A stretch of 64,000 bases of DNA, taken from assembly GCA_030674185.1 (NCBI GenBank), contig JAPXFY010000031.1, positions 44,308,374 through 44,372,373 on the forward strand, in the 5' to 3' direction. This stretch comes from Monoplex corrugatus. Its lineage: Eukaryota; Mollusca; Gastropoda; Littorinimorpha; Ranellidae. Position numbers and translations under genes: made by a program. Below, one piece after another: positions 56,041-64,000 of this stretch. The notes beneath the pieces were generated by a model. That model was given only the letters and a program-made list of their open reading frames with translations, was not told where the DNA came from and searched no databases. Each line of letters begins with the position of its first letter. The first letter of the stretch is position 1.

Positions 56041-56424
56041 AAATGGACACGTGAGTTTGTTTTGGATTCTACTGGTCAGTTTTGAATCTCACATTCAGCA
56101 TTCTTTGGAAAGTATGTACATTCGAAACACATCTGTCAATTTTGCATTTATAGAGAAACTATTTTGCAATCATTGTTATAAGATCAAAATTCTATCTGTT
56201 TTTACATTTTGATCAACACCCAACAACACCAAATTTTGATGTTGAAGGTATTTTCGCATTTTCCGTTGAATAGTTTTTCTATTAAGTTTCCAAAAGTTAC
56301 GGACACGGAAAGTGTTCAAAAGAGTTTCTTGCATTCTTACATCACATACAGTTTAATATATATTCGTTGTAATATCCAATGAACTATTCTTAATTGCAAT
56401 CATCATTATTTAACATCAGAGAAT

Positions 56425-56430
56425 TTATTA
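56425..56430 (-). promoter_or_regulatory. Possible polyadenylation signal AATAAA (minus strand)
   Basis: AATAAA on the minus strand lies about 100 bp beyond the stop of the candidate terminal exon at 56530-56696. Weak evidence on its own in AT-rich sequence. Confidence 0.3.
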
Positions 56431-56529
56431 ATTGTTAGAAAAAAATTTCTCACGAGATATTAATGTTTAGTTTTCTTTGACCACCTAAAACAACAGTTTA
56501 GTTTGCTATCGTCCAATTCAACTTTTTTT

Positions 56530-56696
56530 TCATAGTAAAATTTTGCTCCCTTTTGTACACTCATTATTACTCTTACAGCACAAGGCACATCCAAAATACT
56601 GCTCCTGTTGCTGTTCATTTAACTGTACAACAACATAGTAGAATGTGGTCAGTTCGCCTAATAGCTTGAGTTCTCCGTGCTCCACTACAAAAAGGT
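56530..56696 (-). CDS. Candidate terminal exon (minus strand), unknown gene
   Basis: An acceptor (ATTACATACAATCAG) on the minus strand precedes two bases and 54 codons ending in TGA. The peptide LFVVEHGELKLLGELTTFYY, VVVQLNEQQQEQYFGCALCC and KSNNECTKGSKILL has ordinary protein composition, unlike repeat translations nearby. No family recognised. A candidate upstream exon lies at 56975-57036, but the phase match between them is not clean. Confidence 0.35.
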
Positions 56697-56825
56697 CTGA
56701 TTGTATGTAATGCACAGTGAATCCAAATGACTTTGGAGACTAACCCTGTACAGAAATATTCTGAAATAATAATAATAATAACAGCAAAAATTAACAGTAA
56801 GAGCGAACAGATTTCACACCAGCTA

Positions 56826-56902
<77 letters not shown>
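56826..56902. repeat. (CA)n microsatellite
   Basis: CA array of about 75 bp between the two candidate exons. Confidence 0.95.
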
Positions 56903-56905
<3 letters not shown>

Positions 56906-56974
56906 TATATACATATACACACAGAAACACAAGCATGAAGGTAATGGTATTGTCTCGCTTTGTGTCACTGTCAC

Positions 56975-57036
56975 CACACAAGTCTTGGCCAATACTTTGC
57001 GGTCCTGGGGGTTGGCGTGAAACAGTTCGGACTTGC
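56975..57036 (-). CDS. Candidate internal exon (minus strand), unknown gene
   Basis: Acceptor GTGGTTGTGTTGTGCAG, then GC AAG TCC GAA..., and a weak donor (TGTGTG|GTGACA). Peptide KSELFHANPQDRKVLAKTCV. 'GKSELF' could be the end of an EF-hand loop and its exiting helix, which would suit the EF-hand gene further right on the same strand, but phase does not fit the other candidate exon. Tentative. Confidence 0.3.
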
Positions 57037-57096
57037 CTGCACAACACAACCACACACAGAAAACTTTGAACTACACACGCACACAACAATACAATT

Positions 57097-57452
57097 CTTA
57101 TTCTTATTGTTGTTTAAACCCAGCGACTGCGTAAAGCTATATGAGGGCAATACGCAACACACACACTACTTCAACAGGAAAAAAAAGGAACAGAAAATTA
57201 AGTACACATATCAGTGCATTCGCGTACATAATCTAAGGAGATGCCCCCAGCGTTGACCACTCTGTCCAATCTATCACACAGGGGAGTTACAAAACACACC
57301 TAAATATACATATTAACATGACTAAGAACACCAAAACATATAAAAACGGGCCTAAATTACCTACATTTGCTTACGCATATTTCATTTCCCTAGAGCCAAA
57401 AATGCACTTAATATATGTACCCAATTATTTATCCTTAGAGAAAGTACGTAAG
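57097..57452 (+). mobile_element. Rep550 copy 13 (3' end replaced by TATC array)
   Basis: TTGTTTAAACCCAGCGACTG head through CCAGCGTTGACCACTCTGTC to AGAGAAAGTACGTAAGACTA. There the TATC repeat begins; AAATACGTAAGACTAT recurs inside the array at 57614-57629, suggesting the array expanded within the repeat. Confidence 0.85.
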
Positions 57453-57453
57453 A

Positions 57454-57493
<40 letters not shown>

Positions 57494-57570
57494 ATCTATC
57501 TATCTATCTATCTATCTATCCATCTATCCATCTATTCATCCATCCATCCATCTATCTATCTATCTATCTA

Positions 57571-57601
<31 letters not shown>

Positions 57602-57654
57602 ATCTATCTATCAAGAAATACGTAAGACTATTTCTGTATTTATCTGTCTGTCTA

Positions 57655-57689
<35 letters not shown>

Positions 57690-58068
57690 GCCTATCGATC
57701 TGTCTATCGATCTATCTATCTAACTATATATATATATATATACCTATCTGTCTACTTATCTAACTGTTGTCTATGTATCTATCTGTCTATCTATCTAGCT
57801 ATCTGTCTGTTGCTATCTATCTATCTATCTATCTATCTGCCTATCTATCTATCTATAAGTCAGTCTATCTGTCTGTCTATCTGACAGTCTTCTATCTATC
57901 TGTCAGTGTATCTATCTATGTACCTAGCTATCTGTCTGTCTGCCTGTCTCTCTATGGCTCTATCTGTCTGTCTATCTATCTGTCTATCTATCTATCTATC
58001 TATCTGTCTGTCTATCTATCTTTCTATCTGTCTATCTATCTATCTATCTATCTGACTGTCTGTCTGTG
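57453..58068. repeat. (TATC)n / (TGTC)n array, about 615 bp
   Basis: Tetranucleotide array with TATC and TGTC blocks, occasional CATC, and one short Rep550 remnant at about 57612-57635. Open frames (YLSIYLSIYLS) are artefacts. Confidence 0.95.
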
Positions 58069-58241
58069 TATTATATGATTATCGAGCATTAACAGCAACT
58101 ATACATATATGGTATGTAAACATATAATATACATGTATACTATACAATGTACATACTATACATATATGTATATATATATAAACACAAACTATACATATCT
58201 GCCATTTTTCCTGCTGTATGCCACATTTGGTAAGTTATCAA
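58069..58241. other. TA-rich sequence
   Basis: ATATATGTATA-rich, with several ACTATACATAT words. Confidence 0.5.
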
Positions 58242-58282
58242 ATGTTTTTGTGTGTGTGTGTATGTGAGAGTGTGTGTGTGTA

Positions 58283-58326
<44 letters not shown>

Positions 58327-58401
58327 TTTTGTGTGTGTTGTGTGTGTGGTGTGTTGTTGTGGTGTGTGTGTGTTTGGGTGTGTTGTGTGTGCGTGTGTGT
58401 G

Positions 58402-58478
<77 letters not shown>

Positions 58479-58492
58479 CCGCGTGTGTGTGC
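58242..58492. repeat. (GT)n microsatellite, interrupted
   Basis: About 250 bp of GT with TTTGTTTT, GTTGTTGTGG and GGGTGTG interruptions. Confidence 0.95.
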
Positions 58493-58514
58493 TACGTTTT
58501 GTGCCTTTATTCTT

Positions 58515-58632
58515 TGTTGTCTTTTGTATCCGCTTAACAAAGGCCAGTGGGCCCAAAATTCCACCTGTCTTAATTTTTTGTTAAACACGCTCTCTAATTC
58601 TATTTTCGTTTTTTTCTGGTTCGTATCAGCAC
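58515..58632 (+). repeat. GACAAAGGCC hairpin-family copy
   Basis: GTATCCGCTTAACAAAGGCC, then AGTGGGCCCAAAATTCCACC, TGTCTTAATTTTTTGTTAAAC and TTTTTTTCTGGTTCGTATC. Aligns with 52561-52690 and the arms at 388-807. Confidence 0.6.
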
Positions 58633-58639
58633 TATCATC

Positions 58640-59565
58640 ACAACATCAACTACACACATTCGACAAACAAACAAAAACATCCAAACATCAACTACACACA
58701 TTTCGACAAACAAACAACATCACAAACATCAACAACACACATTTCGACAAACAAACAACATCACAACATCAAGTACACACATTTCGACAAACAAACAAAC
58801 AACATCACAAACATCAACTACACACATTTCGACAAACAAACAAACAACATCACAAACATCAACTACACACATTTCGACAACAAACTCACAAACATCACTA
58901 CACAATTTCGACAAACAAACAAACAACATCAAAACATCAACTACACACATTTCGACAAACAAACAAACAACATCACAAACATCAACTACACACATTTCGA
59001 CAAACAAACAAACAACATCATAAACATCAACAACACACATTTCGACAAACAAACAAACAAAAAACATCACAAACATCAACTACACACATTTCGACAACAA
59101 ACAAACAACACATCACAAACATCAACTACACACATTTCGACAAACAAACAAACAACATCATCAAACATCAACAACACACATTTCGACAAACAAACAAACA
59201 AACAACATCACAAACATCAACTACACACATTTCGACAAACAAACAAACAAACAACATCACAAACATCAACTACACACATTTCGACAAACAAACAAACAAC
59301 ATCACAAACATCAACATACACACATTTCGACAAACAACAAACAAACATCACAAACATCAACTACACACATTTCGACAAACAAACAAACAACATCACAAAC
59401 ATCAACTACACACATTTCGACAAACAAACAACAAAACAACTCACAAACATCAGTACACACATTTCGACAAACAAACAACAACATCACAAAAATCAATTAC
59501 ACACATTTCGACAAACAAACAACATCACAAAATCAAATACACACATTTCGACAATACAAACAAAC
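58640..59565. repeat. 45-bp minisatellite, about 20 copies
   Basis: Unit CACAAACATCAACTACACAC, then ATTTCGACAAACAAACAAAC, AACAT. Length varies by ACAA units. The long plus-strand frame is a by-product of a unit divisible by three with few stops. Confidence 0.95.
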
Positions 59566-59645
59566 AAACAAACAAACAGGCAAGAAAGCAAGGAAACAAA
59601 CAATGGGGACGACCAGAGAAGACAACCCAAAGGAGGTAACCGTAC

Positions 59646-59732
59646 CAGTTTTGTGAAAGAGTTGTCCACACACCAGGATGTATTCAAAGAAACAAGAGTT
59701 AGACTGTTGTTCACGTCTGCTTCTCTCATGGC
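59646..59732 (-). CDS. Candidate exon with a degenerate EF-hand start (minus strand)
   Basis: Minus-strand acceptor CTTGTGTGCAGAG and donor ACAAAACTG|GTACGG bound an 87-bp block, phase 0 at both ends, matching the phase-0 donor of the exon at 62415-62468. It reads AMREADVNNSLTLVSLNTSW, CVDNSFTKL. 'MREADVNNS' has the look of an EF-hand entering helix and loop start (D, N and S at positions 1, 3 and 5), but position 12 is Asn, not Glu, and the Gly at position 6 is missing. It may be the second, degenerate EF-hand of the same gene or a coincidence. Confidence 0.35.
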
Positions 59733-59739
59733 CTCTGCA

Positions 59740-60224
59740 CACAAGATACACACACATACACTTACACACAAACACAACACACACACGTACACAACTATAC
59801 ACTGCATACACATGTACCCACATAGATAAACAATACACACACAAAGCATATAATACATAGACACATGTTCACACATGACACACACACACACATATGTGTT
59901 TTTTATATATTATATAATATGCACAAACACAAACAGACACCACAAACATACGTACAAGTAGCATACACACACAGTTACACACATACATACGTACAAACAC
60001 AACACGTACATAAACAAGCACATCATACATACACATGTACATACACATAGAAACCCACGCGCGCGCGCAACACACACACAACACACACACACACACACAC
60101 ACACACACGAACATACACTCACACACAAAGACGCAGACATGCATGTACACACCACACATACACACGTACACACACAGACACACACGTATATACATGTAAG
60201 CACGCACACATACATATGCACGTT

Positions 60225-60274
<50 letters not shown>

Positions 60275-60345
60275 TACATACATACATACACACGCATATA
60301 CACGCACACTCAAACACACACATACACATGTACACAAACACAAAG
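59740..60345. repeat. ACAC/ACAT-rich region with (CA)n arrays
   Basis: Degenerate CA/CATA/CACG sequence throughout, with cleaner CA arrays at 60070-60108 and 60230-60270. Confidence 0.85.
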
Positions 60346-60469
60346 AGAGATAGCAGTCAGAGTATAGACTGTTTTAGTTCACTTTAATCAAGACTCCCAT
60401 TTCTCATTCCAACTTTCATTTAAAGATCTTTGCATGGGCTCAAGGCGTCTAAACATCATCACTGCACTA

Positions 60470-60542
60470 TCAGAATCGGTTGAGCGCACATGGAATTGTC
60501 CGAGTGTGATGAATCCCTCTAAAACTGACTGACAACTAGTTG
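60470..60542 (+). mobile_element. tRNA-like SINE tail fragment (copy 3)
   Basis: GAGCGCACATGGAATTGTCC, then GAGTGTGATGAATCCCTCT, aligns with the tail of the SINE at 41469-41520 and 53800-53830. Confidence 0.55.
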
Positions 60543-60565
60543 TAAAGTCAAGTTATGTTATCTTC

Positions 60566-61683
60566 TGTCCTTCTGTCATCAATGGCACTTACTCTCAACC
60601 TGCATACCTGACCTGTGGTGTTCCACAAGGATCTGTCCTTGGCCCTGTTCTTTTCATTCTTTACACCTCCCCCCTGTCCATCATCAACTCCCACTCTATA
60701 AAACACCACTTCTATGCTGATGACACCCAACTTCTAGACAGTGACTCACCTGACAATATACAGCGCCTCCTGACTCGCACCACTGAGTGTTACTCGGATA
60801 TCAAAAATTGGATAACATACAACAAACTTCAGCTAAATGATGACAAGAAGAAGCTATCCTCATTGGCACCCGTCAGAAACTTTCTCAGCTGCCTCCTCTT
60901 TCTCTCCCATTATGTAACACATCAGTCCCAATTTCTGATTCAGCTAAAAACCTTGGTGTCTGCATTGACTCTACCCTCTCCATGAACAACTTTGTTTCTC
61001 AAACTGCCAGATCTTGCTACTATCACCTCCATCGTATAAGCCTGATCAGGAAGTATCTCTCTGTCGAAACAACTGCAAAACTCGTTCTCTCCTTCATAAT
61101 GTCTCGCATTGACTATTGCAATTCACTCCTGTCGGTCTTCCTGCCTCCACCACTCACATCCTACAGCGCATTCAAAACAATGCTGCACGCCTTGTACTCA
61201 AAAAGAAAAAAGCTGACCACATATCTCCTCTCCTGGCACAACTTCACTGGCTCCCTGTATCAAAGCGCATACAGTACAAACTAGACACCATGTGCTACAA
61301 AAGCCTCAATAACGCAGCCCCCGATTACCTGTCAAGCCTACTTGAGATCTATCTTCCCTCACGTACCCTCCGCTCTGCCTCCGATCCTCTGACTTTTCGC
61401 TTTCCACGCACTAAGCTCAATACCTATGGTCCACAAGCCTTCTCTGTTTCTGGTCCGCTCTCCTGGAACAAACTTCCTCTCTCAGTCCGTCAGCAACCTA
61501 CTTTTGTCTCCTTCAAGTCCGCTCTCAAAACTCACCTTTTCTCCTCTGCATAAAATCCTGACCTCACTCAATCCCCTCTGCAGCCTGTCTCCACTCGGAG
61601 GGGAATCACATTGCAATATATAATTGTATATAATATGCTCTCTATAATTTTCCATTGTTTTTATTCTTTCTCCCCATTTATAG

Positions 61684-61756
<73 letters not shown>

Positions 61757-61852
61757 TGGTGCGGTGTGTGTGTGTTTCAGCGCTTAGATTTGATTTTATC
61801 AAGATTTTGCGCTATATAAATATTGTAATTATTATTATTATTATTATAAAAA
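60566..61852 (+). mobile_element. CR1/L2-like LINE copy E
   Basis: Plus strand, 5' truncated within the reverse transcriptase ([20 protein letters not shown]). It includes YADDTQL and the conserved C-terminus, then a 3' untranslated region with a GT array (61685-61752), TTTCAGCGCTTAGATTTGAT and an ATT tail. Small deletions near 60845 and 61130 shift the frame. Confidence 0.92.
61116..61553 (+). pseudogene. C-terminal ORF fragment of LINE E
   Basis: Open for about 145 codons ([20 protein letters not shown] ... SWNKLPLSVRQQPTFVSFKS ... stop). Same C-terminal domain as in copies A, C and D. Confidence 0.85.
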
Positions 61853-61884
61853 CATCTGGAATCGATTCATGCCTTCTCCCGCCC

Positions 61885-62060
61885 TCTCTCTCTCTCTCTG
61901 TGTATGTGTGTGTATGTATATGTGTGTGGTATGTGTGCCCGTGCGTATTTGTGCGTGTCTGTGTGTGCATGGTGTGTGTGTGTGGGGGGGGGGAGCTTAT
62001 GCGTCTGTTTGTGAGTCAGAGAGTGTGCGCGTGTGTACGTGCACTTATATATACACGTAT
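61885..62060. repeat. (CT)n and degenerate (GT)n
   Basis: CT run at 61884-61902, then GT-rich sequence with a G-run at 61984-61993. Confidence 0.85.
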
Positions 62061-62084
62061 GTCACAATGACGTCTGTGGTATTC

Positions 62085-62400
62085 CCACCACCACCACCCA
62101 TTACTACACCACCACCACCACCACCACATTACTACCACCACCACCACCTTACTACCACCACACCACCATTACAATGAAGTCTGGTATTCCCCACCACCAC
62201 CACCACATTACTACCACCACCACCACCACCACCACATTACTACCACCACCACCACCATTACAATGAAGTCTGGTATTCCCCACCACCATCACCACTACCA
62301 CAATGAAGCCTGCAGCATTCCCACTATAACCATCACCACCAACACAATAAAGTCTGTGGTATGTACCACCACCACCACCACCATCACCATCACCACCAGA
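62085..62400. repeat. (CCA)n array with a repeated spacer
   Basis: CCA triplets with CATTACTA interruptions. The spacer ACAATGAAGTCTGGTATTCC recurs at 62171, 62261 and (diverged) 62301 and 62345, showing that a spacer-plus-CCA unit was duplicated. Confidence 0.92.
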
Positions 62401-62414
62401 CTGTCTCCCGTTAC

Positions 62415-62468
62415 CTCAGCCTGCTGTGCTGAAAACTGCTGTCCCATTGCTGACAGCGCCTTCACCAC
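62415..62468 (-). CDS. EF-hand protein exon 3 (exiting helix and linker)
   Basis: Minus-strand acceptor ATGTGGACAG and donor GCTGAG|GTAACG bound a 54-bp, phase-0 exon reading VVKALSAMGQQFSAQQAE. It follows directly and in frame from the EF-hand loop exon at 63051-63119. VVKALSAMG is the exiting helix of the first EF-hand, and FSAQQAE looks like the start of the next entering helix. Amphipathic pattern and context support it. The next exon downstream is uncertain (59646-59732 is a candidate). Confidence 0.7.
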
Positions 62469-62484
62469 CTGTCCACATAACGAC

Positions 62485-62760
62485 CATCATGATGATAACT
62501 GTAATAACAATACTACACAGTTATGGTGTGATAGTACTACTACTAATAATAATAATGATGTTGATGAAACTAACTACTACTACTACTACTTACTACTACT
62601 ACCACCACTACTTATGATAGCGATAATAATAGTGATAGTAGTAATGATAACGATGATGATGATGATGATGATACTATTGTTATCATCATCATCATTACCT
62701 TTATCATTATTGTTATTATTACTAATATTATAACAATTATTCCACATACATTTGCAAGCA
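62485..62760. repeat. Trinucleotide-rich region (CTA, ATA, GAT, ATT)
   Basis: Imperfect CTACTACTA, AATAAT and GATGATGAT runs with TATCATCATC toward the right. Confidence 0.85.
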
Positions 62761-62972
62761 AATTTGTTAGATAGATAAAAGAGAAATAGAGAGACAGAGA
62801 AAGTGAGGCAGAAAATTGTGAGAGTGTTGTGTTGTGTGTGTGTGTGTGGGTGTGTGTGTGTGTGTGTGTGAGAGTGAGAGAGACAGAGAGATAAATTGAC
62901 AGACCAACTGACAGACAATAAAAACATACAAACAAACAAACAAACAAAAAAACAGACAGACAGACAGACAAT
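62761..62972. repeat. GA, GT and GACA simple repeats
   Basis: GAGACAGAG near 62790, GT array 62825-62870, AAACAAAC and GACA runs 62930-62972. Confidence 0.9.
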
Positions 62973-63050
62973 ATAAAGAAGACAAGACAGACGAGCACAG
63001 CGTCAGTGGCGTGGCAGACGACAGCTACACGAGTTACCGGTCCTTCTTAC

Positions 63051-63119
63051 CTCAGTGAAATCCAGGGACTGATCCCCGTTGGTGTCAAACTCCTTGAACT
63101 TGATCCAGTGATCCTTGAT
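63051..63119 (-). CDS. EF-hand protein exon 2 (calcium-binding loop)
   Basis: On the minus strand the acceptor GATGGTGTTACAG and donor ACTGAG|GTAAGA bound a 69-bp, phase-0 exon. It encodes the entering helix IKDHWIKFKEF and the 12-residue loop DTNGDQSLDFTE. The loop matches the canonical EF-hand: Asp1, Asn3, Asp5, Ser7, Leu8 and Glu12 are all present. Gly is at position 4 and Gln at 6, a minor deviation from the usual Gly6. The loop should bind calcium. The exon boundary falls exactly after Glu12. The protein family beyond 'EF-hand' is not identified. Confidence 0.85.
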
Positions 63120-63129
63120 CTGTAACACC

Positions 63130-63175
63130 ATCACTACTACATCTTCCACGGCAACAACAACGACACCACCACCAT
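63130..63175. repeat. ACC/AAC-rich intronic patch
   Basis: Short ACTACTAC, AACAACAACG and ACCACCACC runs within the intron between EF-hand exons. Confidence 0.6.
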
Positions 63176-63216
63176 CATTGTCATCAAGAACGATAAAAAC
63201 AATTCTTTTTTTCTTA

Positions 63217-63612
63217 GTCTATTCTTATTGTTTAAAGCCCAGTCGACTGCACTGAGCCGTATCAGGGATATAACCATTTCAAAACGTACACAACATCTGG
63301 ATGAAAAACATGAACTGGAAAAGAAAATTAAGGACACATATCGATGCATGCGTGCACACAATGTGAGGATGTACTCCTGGCGTTGACCATTCCGTCTGAT
63401 TTATCACCAGAGGATGTCAAAAAACAAACAAACAAATAATCAAACCTGAATGCAAACCTGAACATGAATAAAGACACTAAAGCATACATAAAAATGGCCT
63501 ACATTACCTAAAGTTGCTCCTGCACAGCACATTTCATCAGAGCCAAACATGCATTCAATGCGTATACCCAATTATCAATCATTAGAGAAAATGTGTAAGA
63601 CTTTATAAAATG
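63217..63612 (+). mobile_element. Rep550 copy 14 (3' truncated), in an EF-hand gene intron
   Basis: Head TGTTTAAAGCCCAGTCGACT, middle GGCGTTGACCATTCCGTCTG, to ACTTTATAAAATGTGC. It lacks the GGCATCCCCACGGG tail. It is in the intron between 63120 and 63766, antisense to the gene. Confidence 0.85.
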
Positions 63613-63766
63613 TGCATAGCTCATGTTAAAGAATACAAGGCAATGAAGAAAATCTGTCCCTGACCAAATTGTTCCTCCTGCCTAACGCCCCCCACCCTAC
63701 CCCCACCCCCTTACCCTCCCCCCCTGCTGCGCTGCCCAACCCCCGACGTCAGTCACACCCACTTAC

Positions 63767-63855
63767 AAACTCGACAGACAGATGCGAGAAGTGTTTCATG
63801 CAGTTCACAAAGTTGACAGAGTCGTTCTGGGGATTCACCAACTGGGGATTGTCCG
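63767..63855 (-). CDS. EF-hand protein exon 1 (first visible)
   Basis: Minus-strand acceptor TTTTGTTTCAACAG and donor GAGTTT|GTAAGT bound an 89-bp exon. It begins with the last two bases of a split codon and ends in phase 0, joining cleanly to the loop exon. It reads DNPQLVNPQNDSVNFVNCMK, HFSHLSVEF. No motif is recognised; VNFVNCMKHFSHL is probably helical. Earlier exons must lie beyond the right end. The acceptor side is duplicated in tandem up to the window edge. Confidence 0.75.
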
Positions 63856-64000
63856 CTGTTGAAACAAAACAGAATACGTATAATTCAAAATGACAACACT
63901 GATATTGTCCACTGTTCAAACAGAATAAATTTAAAATGATAAAAAAGAAATGGCAGCATAAATTTAAACCAAATGGGGATTGTCCACTGTTGGAACAAAA
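63843..64000. repeat. Tandem duplication of the exon 1 splice acceptor region
   Basis: GGGGATTGTCCGCTGTTGAA, then ACAAAA (63845-63870), recurs as ATATTGTCCACTGTTCAAAC (63902-63921) and as GGGGATTGTCCACTGTTGGA, then ACAAAA (63975-64000). On the minus strand each copy supplies a pyrimidine-rich tract, CAACAG-type acceptor and the first ~15 exon bases. Only the copy at 63855 is followed by a good open exon. Confidence 0.75.

Noticed and set aside
58218..59639. Plus-strand frame of 473 codons with HKHQLHTFRQTNKQ repeats
   Set aside because: Artefact of the 45-bp minisatellite and the preceding GT array.

Overview
This 64-kb window is eukaryotic nuclear DNA, most probably from a marine mollusc and likely a gastropod. 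That placement is inference. It rests on intron/exon structure with GT..AG junctions, an intact Penelope-like retroelement, several non-LTR retrotransposons, very dense simple-sequence DNA, and dispersed repeats that I recognise from memory as mollusc-type. There is no bacterial gene organisation, operon, rRNA gene, convincing tRNA gene or CRISPR array.

Layout. 1-9.5 kb is almost all repeats: a near-perfect 0.4-kb inverted repeat (388-807), a 2.2-kb polypurine tract (1487-3671), a 48-bp minisatellite (4290-5565), GA/GT arrays, a TTACCTAGC-type minisatellite (7225-7830) and a 127-bp tandem repeat (8200-8645). 9.5-17.3 kb holds four copies of a ~550-bp interspersed repeat (called Rep550 here), decayed non-LTR pieces, and an apparently complete Penelope-like element on the minus strand (12050-14716) with terminal repeats and target duplication. 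17.4-30.2 kb contains the main protein gene on the plus strand: exons 17420-17617, 18756-21688 and 29636-30223, all joined in phase 0. It encodes a long, disordered, unrecognised protein, and the large exon carries three apparent single-base homopolymer frameshifts. Its 8-kb second intron is packed with Rep550, minisatellite and retroelement insertions.

30.2-44 kb is again repeats: nested LINE-in-Rep550 insertions, a 27-bp satellite (34010-35210), a 55-bp satellite with higher-order structure (38420-40045), and a tRNA-like SINE. 44-49.8 kb is relatively free of transposons. On the minus strand it carries four or five diverged tandem copies of a ~1.2-kb unit, each with an exon-like block flanked by conserved splice signals; I regard this as the most unusual unexplained structure here. 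50-62 kb has further LINE copies, TATC/TGTC and GT arrays, a 45-bp minisatellite, and several weak candidate exons. At 62.4-64 kb three well-supported minus-strand exons encode part of an EF-hand calcium-binding protein whose 5' end lies beyond the window.

Two themes recur. One ~200-bp nested-palindrome MITE family with TTAA ends (piggyBac-like) occurs five times. All Rep550 copies lie in one orientation. I found no clear evidence of a new multi-gene system. The best leads are the duplicated exon cassette, the hammerhead-like hairpins linked to Penelope-type termini, and the disordered-protein gene.
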